64,000 bases of DNA from Kluyvera genomosp. 3 (GTDB lineage Bacteria; Pseudomonadota; Gammaproteobacteria; Enterobacterales; Enterobacteriaceae). The stretch spans positions 3,504,645 through 3,568,644 of the forward strand of contig CP022114.1 in the NCBI GenBank assembly GCA_002211745.1, in the 5' to 3' direction. Positions 1 to 8,965 of the stretch are shown here, piece by piece (positions within the stretch are counted from its first letter, which is position 1; each line of letters begins with the position of its first letter). A program made the translations under genes and the position numbers. A model generated the notes under the pieces. The model made no database searches and had not been told where the DNA came from. It saw only the letters and a program-made list of their open reading frames with translations.

Positions 1-120
1 GCATACCATGATCACACATGCTGGCACGACGTCTATCGTCCCACCTATAAGGGACTGCCTCTCTACATTAAATTCATCGTATCAGGCAGCCTCCTGATAG
101 TGTCATTTAAGGAGTTGTAA
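1..120 (+). CDS. mqsR: MqsR-family toxin, C-terminal end (partial)
   Basis: The window opens inside this gene. Reading frame 1 gives about 39 residues ending in TAA at 118-120. The segment contains W-H-D-V-Y-R-P and finishes L-I-V-S-F-K-E-L, which matches the end of MqsR (K-12 ends IVSFKEK). MqsR is a RelE-fold mRNA interferase that cuts mainly at GCU codons; the retained Tyr of VYRP and the Lys of SFKE correspond to catalytic residues in the family. One base separates it from the antitoxin gene, so the two are co-transcribed toxin first, as usual for mqsRA. The N-terminal two thirds lie outside the window, so intactness cannot be judged. Confidence 0.85.
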   Translation, partial: AYHDHTCWHDVYRPTYKGLPLYIKFIVSGSLLIVSFKEL

Positions 121-121
121 A

Positions 122-526
122 ATGAAATGTCCTCTATGCGGTGGTGCAGAGCTGAAACACGAAAAGCGTGATATTCCCCATGAATACAAAGGGAACAAGA
201 CTGTATTTCACGATGTTAAAGGCCAGTACTGCGATAACTGTGGCGAAATCATCTTCGATAAAGGTGAAGGCGAAGAGTATATGGCGGGCATGGTGGAATT
301 TAACCGGCAGATCAATGCCCGTGAGGTGGATCCTGCATTCATAGCCCGGGTACGTAAAAGTCTTGAACTCGACCAACGCCAGGCGGCTGAAATCTTTGGC
401 GGCGGTGCGAATGCTTTTAGCCGCTACGAAACGGGACGTATTGCGCCGCCTAAGCCGCTCATATTGTTATTTAAGACGCTAGAAAAGCATCCTGAATGGT
501 TCGAAGAGCTGAGAAAACAAGCGTAA
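122..526 (+). CDS. mqsA: MqsA-family antitoxin / transcriptional repressor
   Basis: The 134-residue product has the two-domain MqsA layout. The N-terminal zinc domain carries Cys3, Cys6, Cys37 and Cys40 (two CxxC pairs) at exactly the K-12 positions. The C-terminal Xre-type helix-turn-helix (about residues 70-134) includes EIFGGGANAFSRYE, the DNA-recognition region. MqsA binds MqsR through its N-terminal domain and represses its own operon (and other promoters) through the C-terminal domain. The start ATG follows the mqsR stop by one base, with ggagttgta as ribosome site inside the toxin gene. The pair sits directly upstream of nagD, which in K-12 is the last gene of nagBACD. The gene is intact. 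Confidence 0.93.
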   Translation: MKCPLCGGAELKHEKRDIPHEYKGNKTVFHDVKGQYCDNCGEIIFDKGEGEEYMAGMVEFNRQINAREVDPAFIARVRKSLELDQRQAAEIFGGGANAFSRYETGRIAPPKPLILLFKTLEKHPEWFEELRKQA

Positions 527-573
527 AGCGTGAGAGAACGGCGCAACGAAGAGGCAGGCAGAAAGATAACGTG

Positions 574-579
574 TATAAT
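574..579 (+). promoter_or_regulatory. putative -10 element for nagD
   Basis: A perfect TATAAT lies 33 bases upstream of the nagD start, preceded by TG, in the gap after mqsA. No good -35 hexamer is seen 16-18 bases upstream. It suggests nagD has its own promoter here, because mqsRA separates it from any nagBAC operon. Confidence 0.4.
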
Positions 580-612
580 TACGCCTCTTCAAAAACAAAC
601 GCCAGGTAGTCC

Positions 613-1364
613 ATGACCATTCAGAATGTAATCTGTGATATTGACGGCGTGCTGATGCACGATAACGTCGCCGTGCCGGGCGCGGCAGAATTTGTCGCGC
701 GCGTACTGGATAAAGGTATGCCGTTTCTTTGTCTGACTAACTACCCTTCACAGACGGGTCAGGATTTAGCAAACCGTTTCGCCACCGCTGGCATCGACGT
801 GCCTGACAGCGTATTTTATACCTCCGCCATGGCCACCGCCGATTTCCTGCGCCGCCAGGAAGGCAAAAAAGCGTACGTGGTCGGCGAAGGCGCATTGATC
901 CACGAACTCTATAAAGCCGGGTTCACCATCACCGACGTCAACCCTGACTTCGTTATCGTGGGTGAAACGCGTTCCTTTAACTGGGAGATGATGCACAAGG
1001 CGGCATTCTTCGTGGCCAATGGTGCACGCTTCATTGCCACCAACCCGGACACCCATGGCCGCGGCTATTACCCTGCCTGTGGCGCACTGTGTGCTGGCAT
1101 TGAAAAAATCTCAGGCCGTAAGCCGTTTGTCGTTGGCAAGCCAAGCCGTGGATCATCCGCGCCGCGCTTAACAAAATGCAGGCGCATTCAGAGCAGACGG
1201 TGATCGTCGGCGATAATCTCCGCACCGATATTCTGGCCGGCTTCCAGGCTGGTCTGGAAACGATTCTGGTCCTCTCTGGCGTCTCCACCGTAGATGACAT
1301 CGATGATATGCCGTTCCGGCCATCATGGATTTATCCGTCTGTGGCGGAAATCGACATTCTCTAA
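613..1364 (+). CDS. nagD: Ribonucleotide monophosphatase NagD/UmpH (one frame break)
   Basis: HAD-superfamily subclass IIA phosphatase that dephosphorylates nucleoside monophosphates, with preference for UMP in E. coli. The N-terminal DIDGVL (HAD motif I, with its nucleophilic Asp) and the late VIVGDNLRTDI (motif IV, Mg-binding Asp) are present. The frame changes near 1146, where AGCCGTGG should read AGCCCGTGG. Adding one C joins VVGKPS to PWIIRAALNKM and gives 250 residues, exactly the K-12 length. I read this as a sequence error. In K-12 it follows nagC; here the upstream neighbour is mqsA and the downstream neighbour is the uronide locus rather than asnB. Confidence 0.93.
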
Positions 1365-1377
1365 TAGATTCACATAA

Positions 1378-1423
1378 ATTATTGGTAGATGGATATACAG
1401 CACCATATTCATTTACCAATAAT
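1378..1423. promoter_or_regulatory. Split inverted repeat, candidate operator of the uronide locus
   Basis: ATTATTGGTA at 1378-1387 and its exact complement TACCAATAAT at 1414-1423 are separated by 26 bases in the AT-rich 270-base region upstream of the alpha-glucuronidase gene. TTGGTA/TACCAA are the half-sites of the ExuR/UxuR-type (GntR family) operator of hexuronate genes, though there the halves are adjacent. The link to such a regulator is inference. The rest of 1365-1633 is AT-rich and shows no gene. Confidence 0.4.
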
Positions 1424-1633
1424 ATAAATACAAAATATAAATTCACATCAACAATATTTCCCCTCCCGGTATATAACATAAATTCCCCACGCTATTCCCA
1501 CCCTGATTAAAAATGTGATCCATCATGTGAAAAATAATTATCGTAATCCCACAAGCTATTTTTATAATAGATTTCTTTAATTTCATTATTTACCCTCACA
1601 CTCATACTTGTATGGTGATAGAGAGGATAAATA

Positions 1634-3651
1634 ATGAGACCGCGTCAGGAAATAGCCCAGCCCCGTCACTTTTCATATTGTTGGTTGCCCTCCAGCGTGG
1701 AAGGAACATGGCTTAAACCGTATTTACAAGCGGTTCATCTCCCCCATCAGGAGGACGAGAACAACCAGACATTGCTGCTGGAGATTAAACAACTCACTGC
1801 AGACACGGTAATAGCCGCCGCTCCTCATGAAGCCTCGCTAATTTTTAAACTCGAGCCCTTCACGGATTCTCAGTCATGTCATGGCGAATATTTGATTGCA
1901 CGCGATGATCGCGCAATAACCATTACCGCCGGAGATCATGCTGGGTTACTTTACGGCTGGTTCCATTTGCTGCGTAATATCACTAATCCAGCCGGTGTGA
2001 ATGAAATAACAAAAGAACGCCCGGCTTTTGCAATCCGCATGATTAACCACTGGGATAATATGGATGGCTCGATCGAGCGCGGATATGCAGGCCGTTCACT
2101 CTTTTTCGCTGATAATAAAATAAGTTACGATGAAACTCGCCTGTGCCAATACGCACGCCTGCTGGCCAGCGTCGGCATCAACGCCCTGACGATTAATAAT
2201 GTTAACGTCCACCACCATGAAACCGACCTGATTAGTCAACGCCTGCTGCCGGACGTTGCCCGTATCGCAGCTATTTTCCGCCGCTACGCTATCCAGCTTT
2301 TCCTGAGCGTTAACTTTGCCGCGCCTATCGAAACCGGCGATCTCACCACGGCAGACCCTTTGATCCGCAGGTTGTGACGTGGTGGCAGCAACGTGCCGAA
2401 GACATTTACCAATATATTCCTGATTTTGGCGGCTACGTAGTGAAAGCGGACTCCGAGCATCGCCCTGGCCCCTTCACCTATGAACGTACCCATGCTGACG
2501 GCGCCAATATGCTAGCGCGCTCGTTAGCTCCTTACGGGGTCTACTGTACTGGCGCTGCTTCGTCTACAACTGCCAGCAAAAATGGTATGACCGTAGCACC
2601 GATCGCGCCCGTGCCGCCTGGGACCACTTTGCGCCGCAGGATGGGCAGTTCGATGACAACGTTATTTTGCAGATCAAAAGCGGTCCGATGGACTTTCAGG
2701 TTCGTGAACCGGTATCGCCCCTGCTGGGCGCGATGCCCCACACCAACAAAGTCATGGAATTGCAAATCACCCAGGAGTATACCGGCCAGCAAATCGATCT
2801 CTGCTGGTTAGTTCCCCAGTGGAAAACCATTCTCGGCTTTGATACCCAACCGGGAAGGCACGACGCCTCGATTGCCGATATCCTTGCAGGCCGTTGTCGT
2901 CAGCACTCTATGCGCCACAGCGGCGTCACGGCGGTGGTCAACACCGGCGATCATCCCTTCTGGACGGGTCATCCGCTTGCGCAGGCCAACCTCTACGGTT
3001 ATGGCCGTTTAATATGGGATCCTGAGATCGATGAACGCCTGCTGGCACAGGAGTGGTGCAAGCTCACGCTGTCTGACGCCCCCAAACCGTCGACACCGTT
3101 AGCCAGATGCTGCTCAGTAGCTGGTTAGTTTATGAAAGCTATACCGCACCACTGGGTGTAGGCTGGATGGTACAGCCCCATCACCACTACGGTCCTGCGG
3201 TTGATGGCTACGAATACGACAGCTGGGGACTTACCACTACGCTAACCGCTACGGTCTTGGCGTCGACCGCACCCAAAACAGCGGTACAGGATACGTAAAA
3301 CAATATCATCCGCTCAACTGCCAGATGTATAACAATCCGAATCGTTGCCCGCAGGAGCTGATTTTATTCTTCCATCACCTCAAATATCGCCACGTCCTAC
3401 CTTCAGGTAAGACCGTTATCCAGCACATTTACGACAGCCACTTTAATGGCGTGGCTCAGGTTGAGGATTATATTCAAAAATGGGCTGAACTTGCCGCAGA
3501 TAAAAGCATTCCAGAAGATCTATTTCACGAAGTACAAGAGCGTTTAAATAGACAACTGAATAACGCTGAAGCCTGGCGTGACCAGGTCAACACCTATTTT
3601 TATCGTAAATCAGGTATTCATGACTCACGAAACAGAAAGATTTATCCCTGA
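1634..3651 (+). CDS. aguA: GH67 alpha-glucuronidase (four frame breaks)
   Basis: Glycoside hydrolase family 67 enzyme that removes (4-O-methyl-)glucuronic acid from the non-reducing end of xylo-oligosaccharides. Diagnostic segments run in order: [20 protein letters not shown] (about 2050-2110), [12 protein letters not shown] followed by [11 protein letters not shown] (about 2440-2520), [16 protein letters not shown] (about 2675-2720) and [11 protein letters not shown] (about 2755-2785). These carry the expected acid Glu and the Asp/Glu base pair. No signal peptide is seen, so it acts in the cytoplasm. The frame shifts near 2361, 2537, 3081 and 3226, each by one missing G or C in a run; restoring them gives 673 residues, normal for the family. 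Ribosome site GAGAGG precedes ATG 1634. The downstream transporter and porin genes support uptake and cleavage of aldouronates. Confidence 0.88.
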
Positions 3652-3666
3652 CAAATAAAAACCATT

Positions 3667-3691
3667 AGCCGGTGGCATTTATGCCACCGCT
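3667..3691 (+). other. Intergenic hairpin between alpha-glucuronidase and transporter genes
   Basis: GGTGGCAT and ATGCCACC form a near-perfect stem flanked by AGC/GCT pairs. No T-run follows, so it looks like an mRNA stabilising or processing hairpin inside an operon rather than a full terminator. Confidence 0.5.
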
Positions 3692-3735
3692 AAATAAATT
3701 CATCTAACTTTATGGCGTATTTCTGGAGATACCCT

Positions 3736-5205
3736 ATGAGCACCCCTGTACCGATTAAACTGCGAACCTATATTGGTTACGGCATGACGGACCTCTTTTC
3801 CAGCGGCGCATTTGCTATTATCGCTGCGTGGTTAATGTATTTTTTTACCAACTTCTCAGGGCTGACGCCCATTCAGGCAGGCTCAATTCTATTTATCGCA
3901 AAAATTATCGATACCTTCGTTAGCCCCTGCGTTGGCTATCTTACCGATAATATCGGGAATACCCGGTTAGGCCGTCGTTTTGGTCGCCGACGCATCTTCC
4001 TGCTGCTGGGCGCGGTGCTGGTTTATGTCTATTCACTGCTGTGGATCCCCGGCATGCCCTATCTTTACTATCTGGTGGTCTACCTTTCCATAGAGATCAT
4101 CGGTGCGCTGGTCATCATTCCCTGGGAAACCCTCGCTTCCGAAATGACCGACGACTACAAGCAGCGCAGTATTTTGTCCGCCGTTCGTCTGTTTTATGGC
4201 GGTTTCAGCACCTGGCTCGCGACCTTCTTACCGGGGCGTCTGTTTGCACATTTCGGTACGTCGGACAGCAAAGTTTTCTTCATTAACGCCGTCATTTTCT
4301 CCGTTATTTTTATGGTGGCTCTGCTGGTCACCTGGTCCACCACCTGGGAGCGTAAGCAGGAAACCACGGCAGATGCCCCTAAAGCGCGCAGCTTCAGCAT
4401 AAAACATATTTTTACGGATATGGCTTCTACGCTACGCGTGCGCTGCTTCCGCCAGCACCTGACCATGTACGTGCTGTCGTTTACCTCACTCGATCTGTTC
4501 TACACGGTATTTATCTATTTTATTATTTACTCGCTGAACAGCACTTCGGTGATGGCCTCAAACCTGTTGGCGGTGGGTATTTTCCTTACCGGCTGGAGTA
4601 ACGCGCTGATGGCGTGGATGGTGATCCGTTATGGACAGACCTGGAGCCTGAGAATCTGTCTGACCGTCAGCATGCTGTGCTTTTTTGTCTTTTCCGGGTT
4701 CTACTTCTGGAAGCCTTTATTGATGCTTCCCATCATGTACGTCACTTCTCTTATCTATCAGTTCTTCAAGGGTGGCTACGTCTATATTATCTGGAATATT
4801 TATCCTTTTATTCCTGATGTCGATGAATTGGTCACACGCCAACGCCGCGAAGGTGTTTTTGCTGGCGTGATGACGCTTGCCAGAAAAAGCACCTCAGCAC
4901 TGGCTGGAATGTTAATTGGCATCGTACTGCAAGCCGTCCATTTCGACGCGACCAGCAGTACTCAATCCATCACCACCATTCACGGGATTACTGCGCTGTT
5001 CTTTTTTGGCAACGTCATTTTGTTACTGCTCAGCACCATTATTGCGTTCCGCTTCAAGCTGTCGAAAGAGAATCATCAGATAGTCAAAAATGAAATTGCA
5101 CGTTTGAAAAATGGCGGTTCGTTAAACGATACGGATCCCGAAACGAAGGCGGTGCTGCACACCCTGACCGGCCTGCCGCATGAAAAATTGTGGCCCGAAA
5201 AATAA
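3736..5205 (+). CDS. GPH-family sugar/uronide:cation symporter
   Basis: 489 residues with about 12 hydrophobic segments, no frame break. It resembles the glycoside-pentoside-hexuronide (GPH) symporters such as the glucuronide carrier UidB and YicJ: early YGMTDLFSSGAFAIIAAWLMYFFTNF, then GYLTDNIGNTRLGRRFGRRRIFLLLG, where the charged loop between helices 2 and 3 is the family signature. It should carry glucuronosyl-xylo-oligomers or similar uronides across the inner membrane using Na+ or H+. I chose ATG 3736 (MSTPVPIKL) because GGAG at 3725-3728 gives good spacing; the in-frame ATG at 3712 has no ribosome site. It lies 84 bases after the alpha-glucuronidase gene and 54 bases before the porin gene. 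Substrate is inferred from context. Confidence 0.85.
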   Translation: MSTPVPIKLRTYIGYGMTDLFSSGAFAIIAAWLMYFFTNFSGLTPIQAGSILFIAKIIDTFVSPCVGYLTDNIGNTRLGRRFGRRRIFLLLGAVLVYVYSLLWIPGMPYLYYLVVYLSIEIIGALVIIPWETLASEMTDDYKQRSILSAVRLFYGGFSTWLATFLPGRLFAHFGTSDSKVFFINAVIFSVIFMVALLVTWSTTWERKQETTADAPKARSFSIKHIFTDMASTLRVRCFRQHLTMYVLSFTSLDLFYTVFIYFIIYSLNSTSVMASNLLAVGIFLTGWSNALMAWMVIRYGQTWSLRICLTVSMLCFFVFSGFYFWKPLLMLPIMYVTSLIYQFFKGGYVYIIWNIYPFIPDVDELVTRQRREGVFAGVMTLARKSTSALAGMLIGIVLQAVHFDATSSTQSITTIHGITALFFFGNVILLLLSTIIAFRFKLSKENHQIVKNEIARLKNGGSLNDTDPETKAVLHTLTGLPHEKLWPEK

Positions 5206-5259
5206 CCTACTCTCATCCGAATTCAGTCGTATCGGAAATATAATTTAAATACATAATGG

Positions 5260-5973
5260 ATGAAAAGAATGAAAAATATCACCTTACTGTCGACTGCTAT
5301 TAGCCTTGCCCTTATGAGTACCTCTGCATCAGCAATGAAAATTACAGATTCCTGGGTTAACTTTCGTGAAGCTTATATGTCCGGGAGTGAACAATTCCAG
5401 ACAAAAATAGAATACGGGATGAAATTAGATGACGACCTCTATTTCAGTATTCAGAATACTTCCGGGCAAGGTAAGCACTTTGATGAATTTAATAACCGCT
5501 ATAATGAAATTGAATCCAACTATAAGATCCCACTTGCTTCACGCCTGTTCTTCTGGCCCGGTTTCGTTTTTAACTGGGGTTCTAACGGCAGCGCTTTTGA
5601 TCCCTACGTCAAACTTGGCGTGCAGGTGACTGATAACTTCACGCTCATTGCAGGCTACCGCTATAACCAGAACAATTATCAGAGCTTCGACTATAACGGC
5701 GATTACACCGAAGATTCCAACCAGGAAGTTAACATCTGGGCCGACCTCAATGTCACCGACCGAATCTGGATGGAGTACAACTTTACCTATCATAAACGTG
5801 ATGAAGATTATCGCTACGGCAATGGTTCGACCGAGAACTACGAGCATACGTTAGCGTTAAGCTACAAAATTGACGACCACTTTACGCCTTATATTGATGT
5901 CGCTTATCTGGATAAAGCCAGCGACGGCGATGACGAAAACCGGGTACGTATAGGCGTGTACTATCATTTCTGA
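5260..5973 (+). CDS. KdgM-family oligouronide-specific outer-membrane channel
   Basis: 237-residue protein with an N-terminal signal peptide (KNITLLSTAISLALMSTSASA, cleavage after the final Ala) followed by alternating polar/aromatic strands typical of a 12-stranded beta-barrel; it ends in V-Y-Y-H-F with the terminal Phe used for barrel assembly. It belongs to the KdgM/NanC group of porins for acidic oligosaccharides. It would let glucuronic-acid-bearing xylo-oligomers cross the outer membrane for the symporter upstream. A second ATG at 5269 is a possible alternative start. TATAAT at 5239-5244, 16 bases before the ATG, could be an extra promoter but would leave a very short leader. Intact. 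Confidence 0.85.
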   Translation: MKRMKNITLLSTAISLALMSTSASAMKITDSWVNFREAYMSGSEQFQTKIEYGMKLDDDLYFSIQNTSGQGKHFDEFNNRYNEIESNYKIPLASRLFFWPGFVFNWGSNGSAFDPYVKLGVQVTDNFTLIAGYRYNQNNYQSFDYNGDYTEDSNQEVNIWADLNVTDRIWMEYNFTYHKRDEDYRYGNGSTENYEHTLALSYKIDDHFTPYIDVAYLDKASDGDDENRVRIGVYYHF

Positions 5974-5981
5974 CGTTCTCA

Positions 5982-6010
5982 TCACCCGGCAGCCTGGCGC
6001 TGTCGGGTGA
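5982..6010 (+). terminator. Hairpin after the porin gene
   Basis: TCACCCGGCAG and CTGTCGGGTGA form an 11-base stem with one mismatch around a 7-base loop, 9 bases after the stop. There is no clear U-run, so termination is likely but may be partial. The remainder of 6011-6272 shows no gene and should hold the asnB promoter. Confidence 0.5.
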
Positions 6011-6272
6011 GGTGCACAAATGCCACATCACACGCCCGCCCGAAAACGGAATCGATAAAAAAATCAGCATAAAAATGAAGATTCATCAATAACGGAAGAT
6101 TCTACGTACGTATTTTTTAGTATTCATTAAGCCCTATTGCATTATTTCTTCCAGAGGCTGAAAAAGCCTTGCACCCGTGCGCCCTTTACGGCATTTTTTT
6201 AGTCATGCAAAGGCAACGCGATAGCGCAACGCCACACAACAACACAGCACAACAGGGTTAACGGAGAAGTCT

Positions 6273-7936
6273 ATGTGTTCTATTTTTGGTGTACTGGATA
6301 TTAAAACTGACGCGGGCGAGCTGCGTAAAAAAGCGCTTGAGCTCTCCCGCCTGATGCGCCACCGTGGCCCGGACTGGTCCGGTATTTACGCATGCGATAA
6401 AGCCATTCTTGCGCATGAACGTTTGTCGATTGTTGACGTGAACGCCGGCGCACAGCCGCTGTATAACGAAAAGAAAACGCACGCTCTGGCGGTCAACGGT
6501 GAAATCTACAACCATCAGGCCCTGCGCGCTGAATATGCCGATCGCTATCAGTTCCAGACCGGCTCTGACTGTGAAGTGATCCTCGCGCTGTATCAGGAAA
6601 AAGGCCCGAGTTCCTTGACGATCTGCAGGGCATGTTCGCCTTCGCGCTGTATGACAGCGAGAAAGACGCGTATCTGATTGGCCGCGACCATATCGGTATT
6701 ATCCCGCTGTATATGGGCCATGATGAATTCGGCAACTTCTATGTCGCCTCAGAAATGAAGGCGCTGACTCCGGTTTGTCGCACCATTCAGGAGTTCCCGG
6801 CAGGCAGCTACCTGTGGAGCAAAGACGGCGAAATTCGTCAGTACTATCAGCGCGATTGGTTCGATTACGATGCGGTAAAAGACAACGTCACCGACAAAAA
6901 TGAGCTTCGTCAGGCGCTGGAAGAATCCGTGAAAAGCCACCTGATGTCCGACGTTCCTTACGGCGTGCTGCTGTCCGGCGGTCTGGACTCTTCGGTTATC
7001 TCGGCTATCACCAAAAAATTCGCCGCCCGTCGCGTCGAAGATCAGGAACGCTCTGAAGCCTGGTGGCCGCAGTTGCACTCTTTCGCCGTTGGTCTGGAAG
7101 GTTCACCTGACCTGAAAGCCGCGCAGGAAGTGGCTAATCACCTCGGCACCGTGCACCATGAAATTCACTTCACCGTGCAGGAAGGCCTTGATGCCATTCG
7201 TGATGTTATCTACCACATCGAAACCTATGATGTGACCACCATCCGCGCCTCCACGCCGATGTACCTGATGTCACGTAAAATCAAAGCGATGGGCATCAAA
7301 ATGGTGCTGTCTGGCGAAGGTTCTGATGAAGTATTTGGCGGCTACCTGTACTTCCATAAAGCGCCGAACGCCAAAGAACTGCACGAAGAGACCGTACGTA
7401 AGCTGCAGGCGCTGCATATGTATGACTGCGCCCGTGCCAACAAAGCGATGTCCGCCTGGGGCGTGGAAGCACGCGTGCCGTTCCTGGATAAAAAATTCCT
7501 CGATGTGGCAATGCGCATCAACCCGCAGGATAAAATGTGCGGCAACGGTAAAATGGAAAAACACGTGCTTCGCGAGTGTTTCGAATCCTATCTGCCGGCA
7601 AGCGTGGCGTGGCGCCAGAAAGAGCAGTTCTCTGACGGCGTTGGCTACAGCTGGATTGATACGCTGAAAGAAGTGGCGGCAAAACAGGTGACCGACCAGC
7701 AGCTGGAAACCGCACATTTCCGTTTCCCGTACAACACGCCGAGCTCAAAAGAAGGCTACCTGTACCGTGAAATCTTTGAAGAGCTGTTCCCGGTGCCGAG
7801 CGCTGCGGAATGCGTACCGGGCGGCCCGTCCGTAGCATGTTCCTCTGCGAAAGCCATTGAGTGGGATGAAGCGTTCAAAACCATGGACGATCCGTCTGGC
7901 CGTGCGGTAGGCGTGCATCAGTCTGCTTATAAGTAA
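6273..7936 (+). CDS. asnB: Asparagine synthetase B, glutamine-hydrolysing (one frame break)
   Basis: Makes asparagine from aspartate, ATP and glutamine (or ammonia) in the cytoplasm. The N-terminal class II glutaminase domain begins M-C-S-I-F-G with the nucleophile Cys2 and contains RHRGPD. The synthetase domain has the PP-loop LLSGGLDSSVISA near 6970-7005 and LSGEGSDEVFGGY near 7310. The frame changes near 6608, where GGCCCGAGTTC should have one more G (CCGGAG). Repairing it joins YQEKGPEFLDDLQGMFAFALYD and gives 554 residues, identical to K-12. A TAA stop is followed closely by a strong hairpin. In K-12 it lies beside nagD; here 4.9 kb of uronide genes intervene. Confidence 0.95.
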
Positions 7937-7952
7937 GCACGATGTTTTAATG

Positions 7953-7990
7953 GCAGGGCCCGATGGCGACATCGGGGCCCTGCTTCTTTC
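7953..7990 (+). terminator. Rho-independent terminator of asnB
   Basis: GCAGGGCCCGAT pairs with ATCGGGGCCCTGC (one bulged G) around a short loop, followed by TTCTTTC. It lies 16 bases after the asnB stop. The stretch from here to 8188 shows no gene. Confidence 0.75.
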
Positions 7991-8188
7991 CGCTGCCGGC
8001 AAACCCACGTTTGCAGTGATAACAATCATTTCTTAAACCGGTGCCAGAACCCACTAGCCAACGCACTGTGAAGTGTCTATTTTACGTTTGGGATAACGGT
8101 AAATAGCCAATAATTGCCGAATAATGCGCCAGGCTGTTCGCAACCTAACCAAACAGTCACATTCCGGTGAATTTCATTGAAAAAGGTG

Positions 8189-8217
8189 TTGACGGTCCAG
8201 GGCTCAATACGCATAAT
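8189..8217 (+). promoter_or_regulatory. Sigma-70 promoter of the tRNA operon
   Basis: TTGACG (-35, 8189-8194), 17-base spacer, CATAAT (-10, 8212-8217), followed by a GC-rich discriminator (GCGCCCCG) typical of stringently controlled stable-RNA promoters. The first tRNA starts about 40 bases downstream. Confidence 0.8.
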
Positions 8218-8256
8218 GCGCCCCGCAACGCCGATAAGGTAACGCGAAAAAAAGAT

Positions 8257-8333
8257 GGCTACGTAGCTCAGTTGGTTAGAGCACATCACTCATAATGATG
8301 GGGTCACAGGTTCGAATCCCGTCGTAGCCACCA
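8257..8333 (+). tRNA. metT: tRNA-Met (CAT anticodon)
   Basis: 77-base cloverleaf with encoded CCA; the anticodon loop reads CTCATAA and the T arm GGTTCGAATCC. It is the elongator Met type, identical in sequence to the copy at 8652-8728. First gene of a seven-tRNA operon in the K-12 order metT-leuW-glnU-glnW-metU-glnV-glnX. Confidence 0.95.
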
Positions 8334-8341
8334 TCTTTTTT

Positions 8342-8426
8342 GCGGGAGTGGCGAAATTGGTAGACGCACCAGATTTAGGTTCTGGCGCCGCAAGGTGTGC
8401 GAGTTCAAGTCTCGCCTCCCGCACCA
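8342..8426 (+). tRNA. leuW: tRNA-Leu (TAG anticodon)
   Basis: 85-base type II tRNA with a long variable arm (GGCGCCGCAAGGTGT), anticodon TAG in the loop after CAGAT, and encoded CCA. Second gene of the operon, 8 bases after the first tRNA. Confidence 0.95.
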
Positions 8427-8449
8427 TTCACCAGTAAGCGTTGCACGGA

Positions 8450-8524
8450 TGGGGTATCGCCAAGCGGTAAGGCACCGGTTTTTGATACCGGCATTCCCTG
8501 GTTCGAATCCAGGTACCCCAGCCA
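8450..8524 (+). tRNA. glnU: tRNA-Gln (TTG anticodon)
   Basis: 75 bases, starts TGGGGTATCG and ends TACCCCAGCCA with encoded CCA; anticodon TTG inside GGTTTTTGATACC. Same sequence as the next glutamine tRNA. Confidence 0.95.
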
Positions 8525-8560
8525 TTTTTCTTCGATATTTGCGGTTAACCGCGACGGTAT

Positions 8561-8635
8561 TGGGGTATCGCCAAGCGGTAAGGCACCGGTTTTTGATACC
8601 GGCATTCCCTGGTTCGAATCCAGGTACCCCAGCCA
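8561..8635 (+). tRNA. glnW: tRNA-Gln (TTG anticodon), second copy
   Basis: 75 bases, same sequence as 8450-8524, with encoded CCA. The duplicated pair matches glnU-glnW of K-12. Confidence 0.95.
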
Positions 8636-8651
8636 TCGAAGAAAACAATCT

Positions 8652-8728
8652 GGCTACGTAGCTCAGTTGGTTAGAGCACATCACTCATAATGATGGGGTC
8701 ACAGGTTCGAATCCCGTCGTAGCCACCA
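8652..8728 (+). tRNA. metU: tRNA-Met (CAT anticodon), second copy
   Basis: 77 bases, same sequence as 8257-8333, including the encoded CCA. Fifth gene of the operon. Confidence 0.95.
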
Positions 8729-8773
8729 TATTCCGGAGTGCCGGGTTTACCCGGTTATCCAAAAACAATTTGT

Positions 8774-8848
8774 TGGGGTATCGCCAAGCGGTAAGGCACC
8801 GGATTCTGATTCCGGCATTCCGAGGTTCGAATCCTCGTACCCCAGCCA
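8774..8848 (+). tRNA. glnV: tRNA-Gln (CTG anticodon)
   Basis: 75 bases, begins TGGGGTATCG; anticodon CTG inside GGATTCTGATTCC; encoded CCA. It has the full four-G acceptor stem, unlike the next copy. Confidence 0.95.
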
Positions 8849-8884
8849 ATTTTAAAAGTCGTTCACATCAGTGAATGCACCCGT

Positions 8885-8958
8885 TGGGTATCGCCAAGCG
8901 GTAAGGCACCGGATTCTGATTCCGGCATTCCGAGGTTCGAATCCTCGTACCCCAGCCA
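8885..8958 (+). tRNA. glnX: tRNA-Gln (CTG anticodon), acceptor stem short by one G
   Basis: Same as 8774-8848 except that the 5' end reads TTGGGTATCG with three G instead of four, leaving 74 bases. The 3' strand still reads TACCCCA, so one C has no partner. All other enteric copies have GGGG. This fits the G/C-run losses seen across the window, so it is most likely a sequence error in an intact gene. Confidence 0.88.
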
Positions 8959-8965
8959 AATTTTA

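Noticed and set aside
8257-8958. Repeated units that might resemble a repeat array
   Set aside because: All repeats are complete tRNA genes with cloverleaf features; no CRISPR-type spacing.
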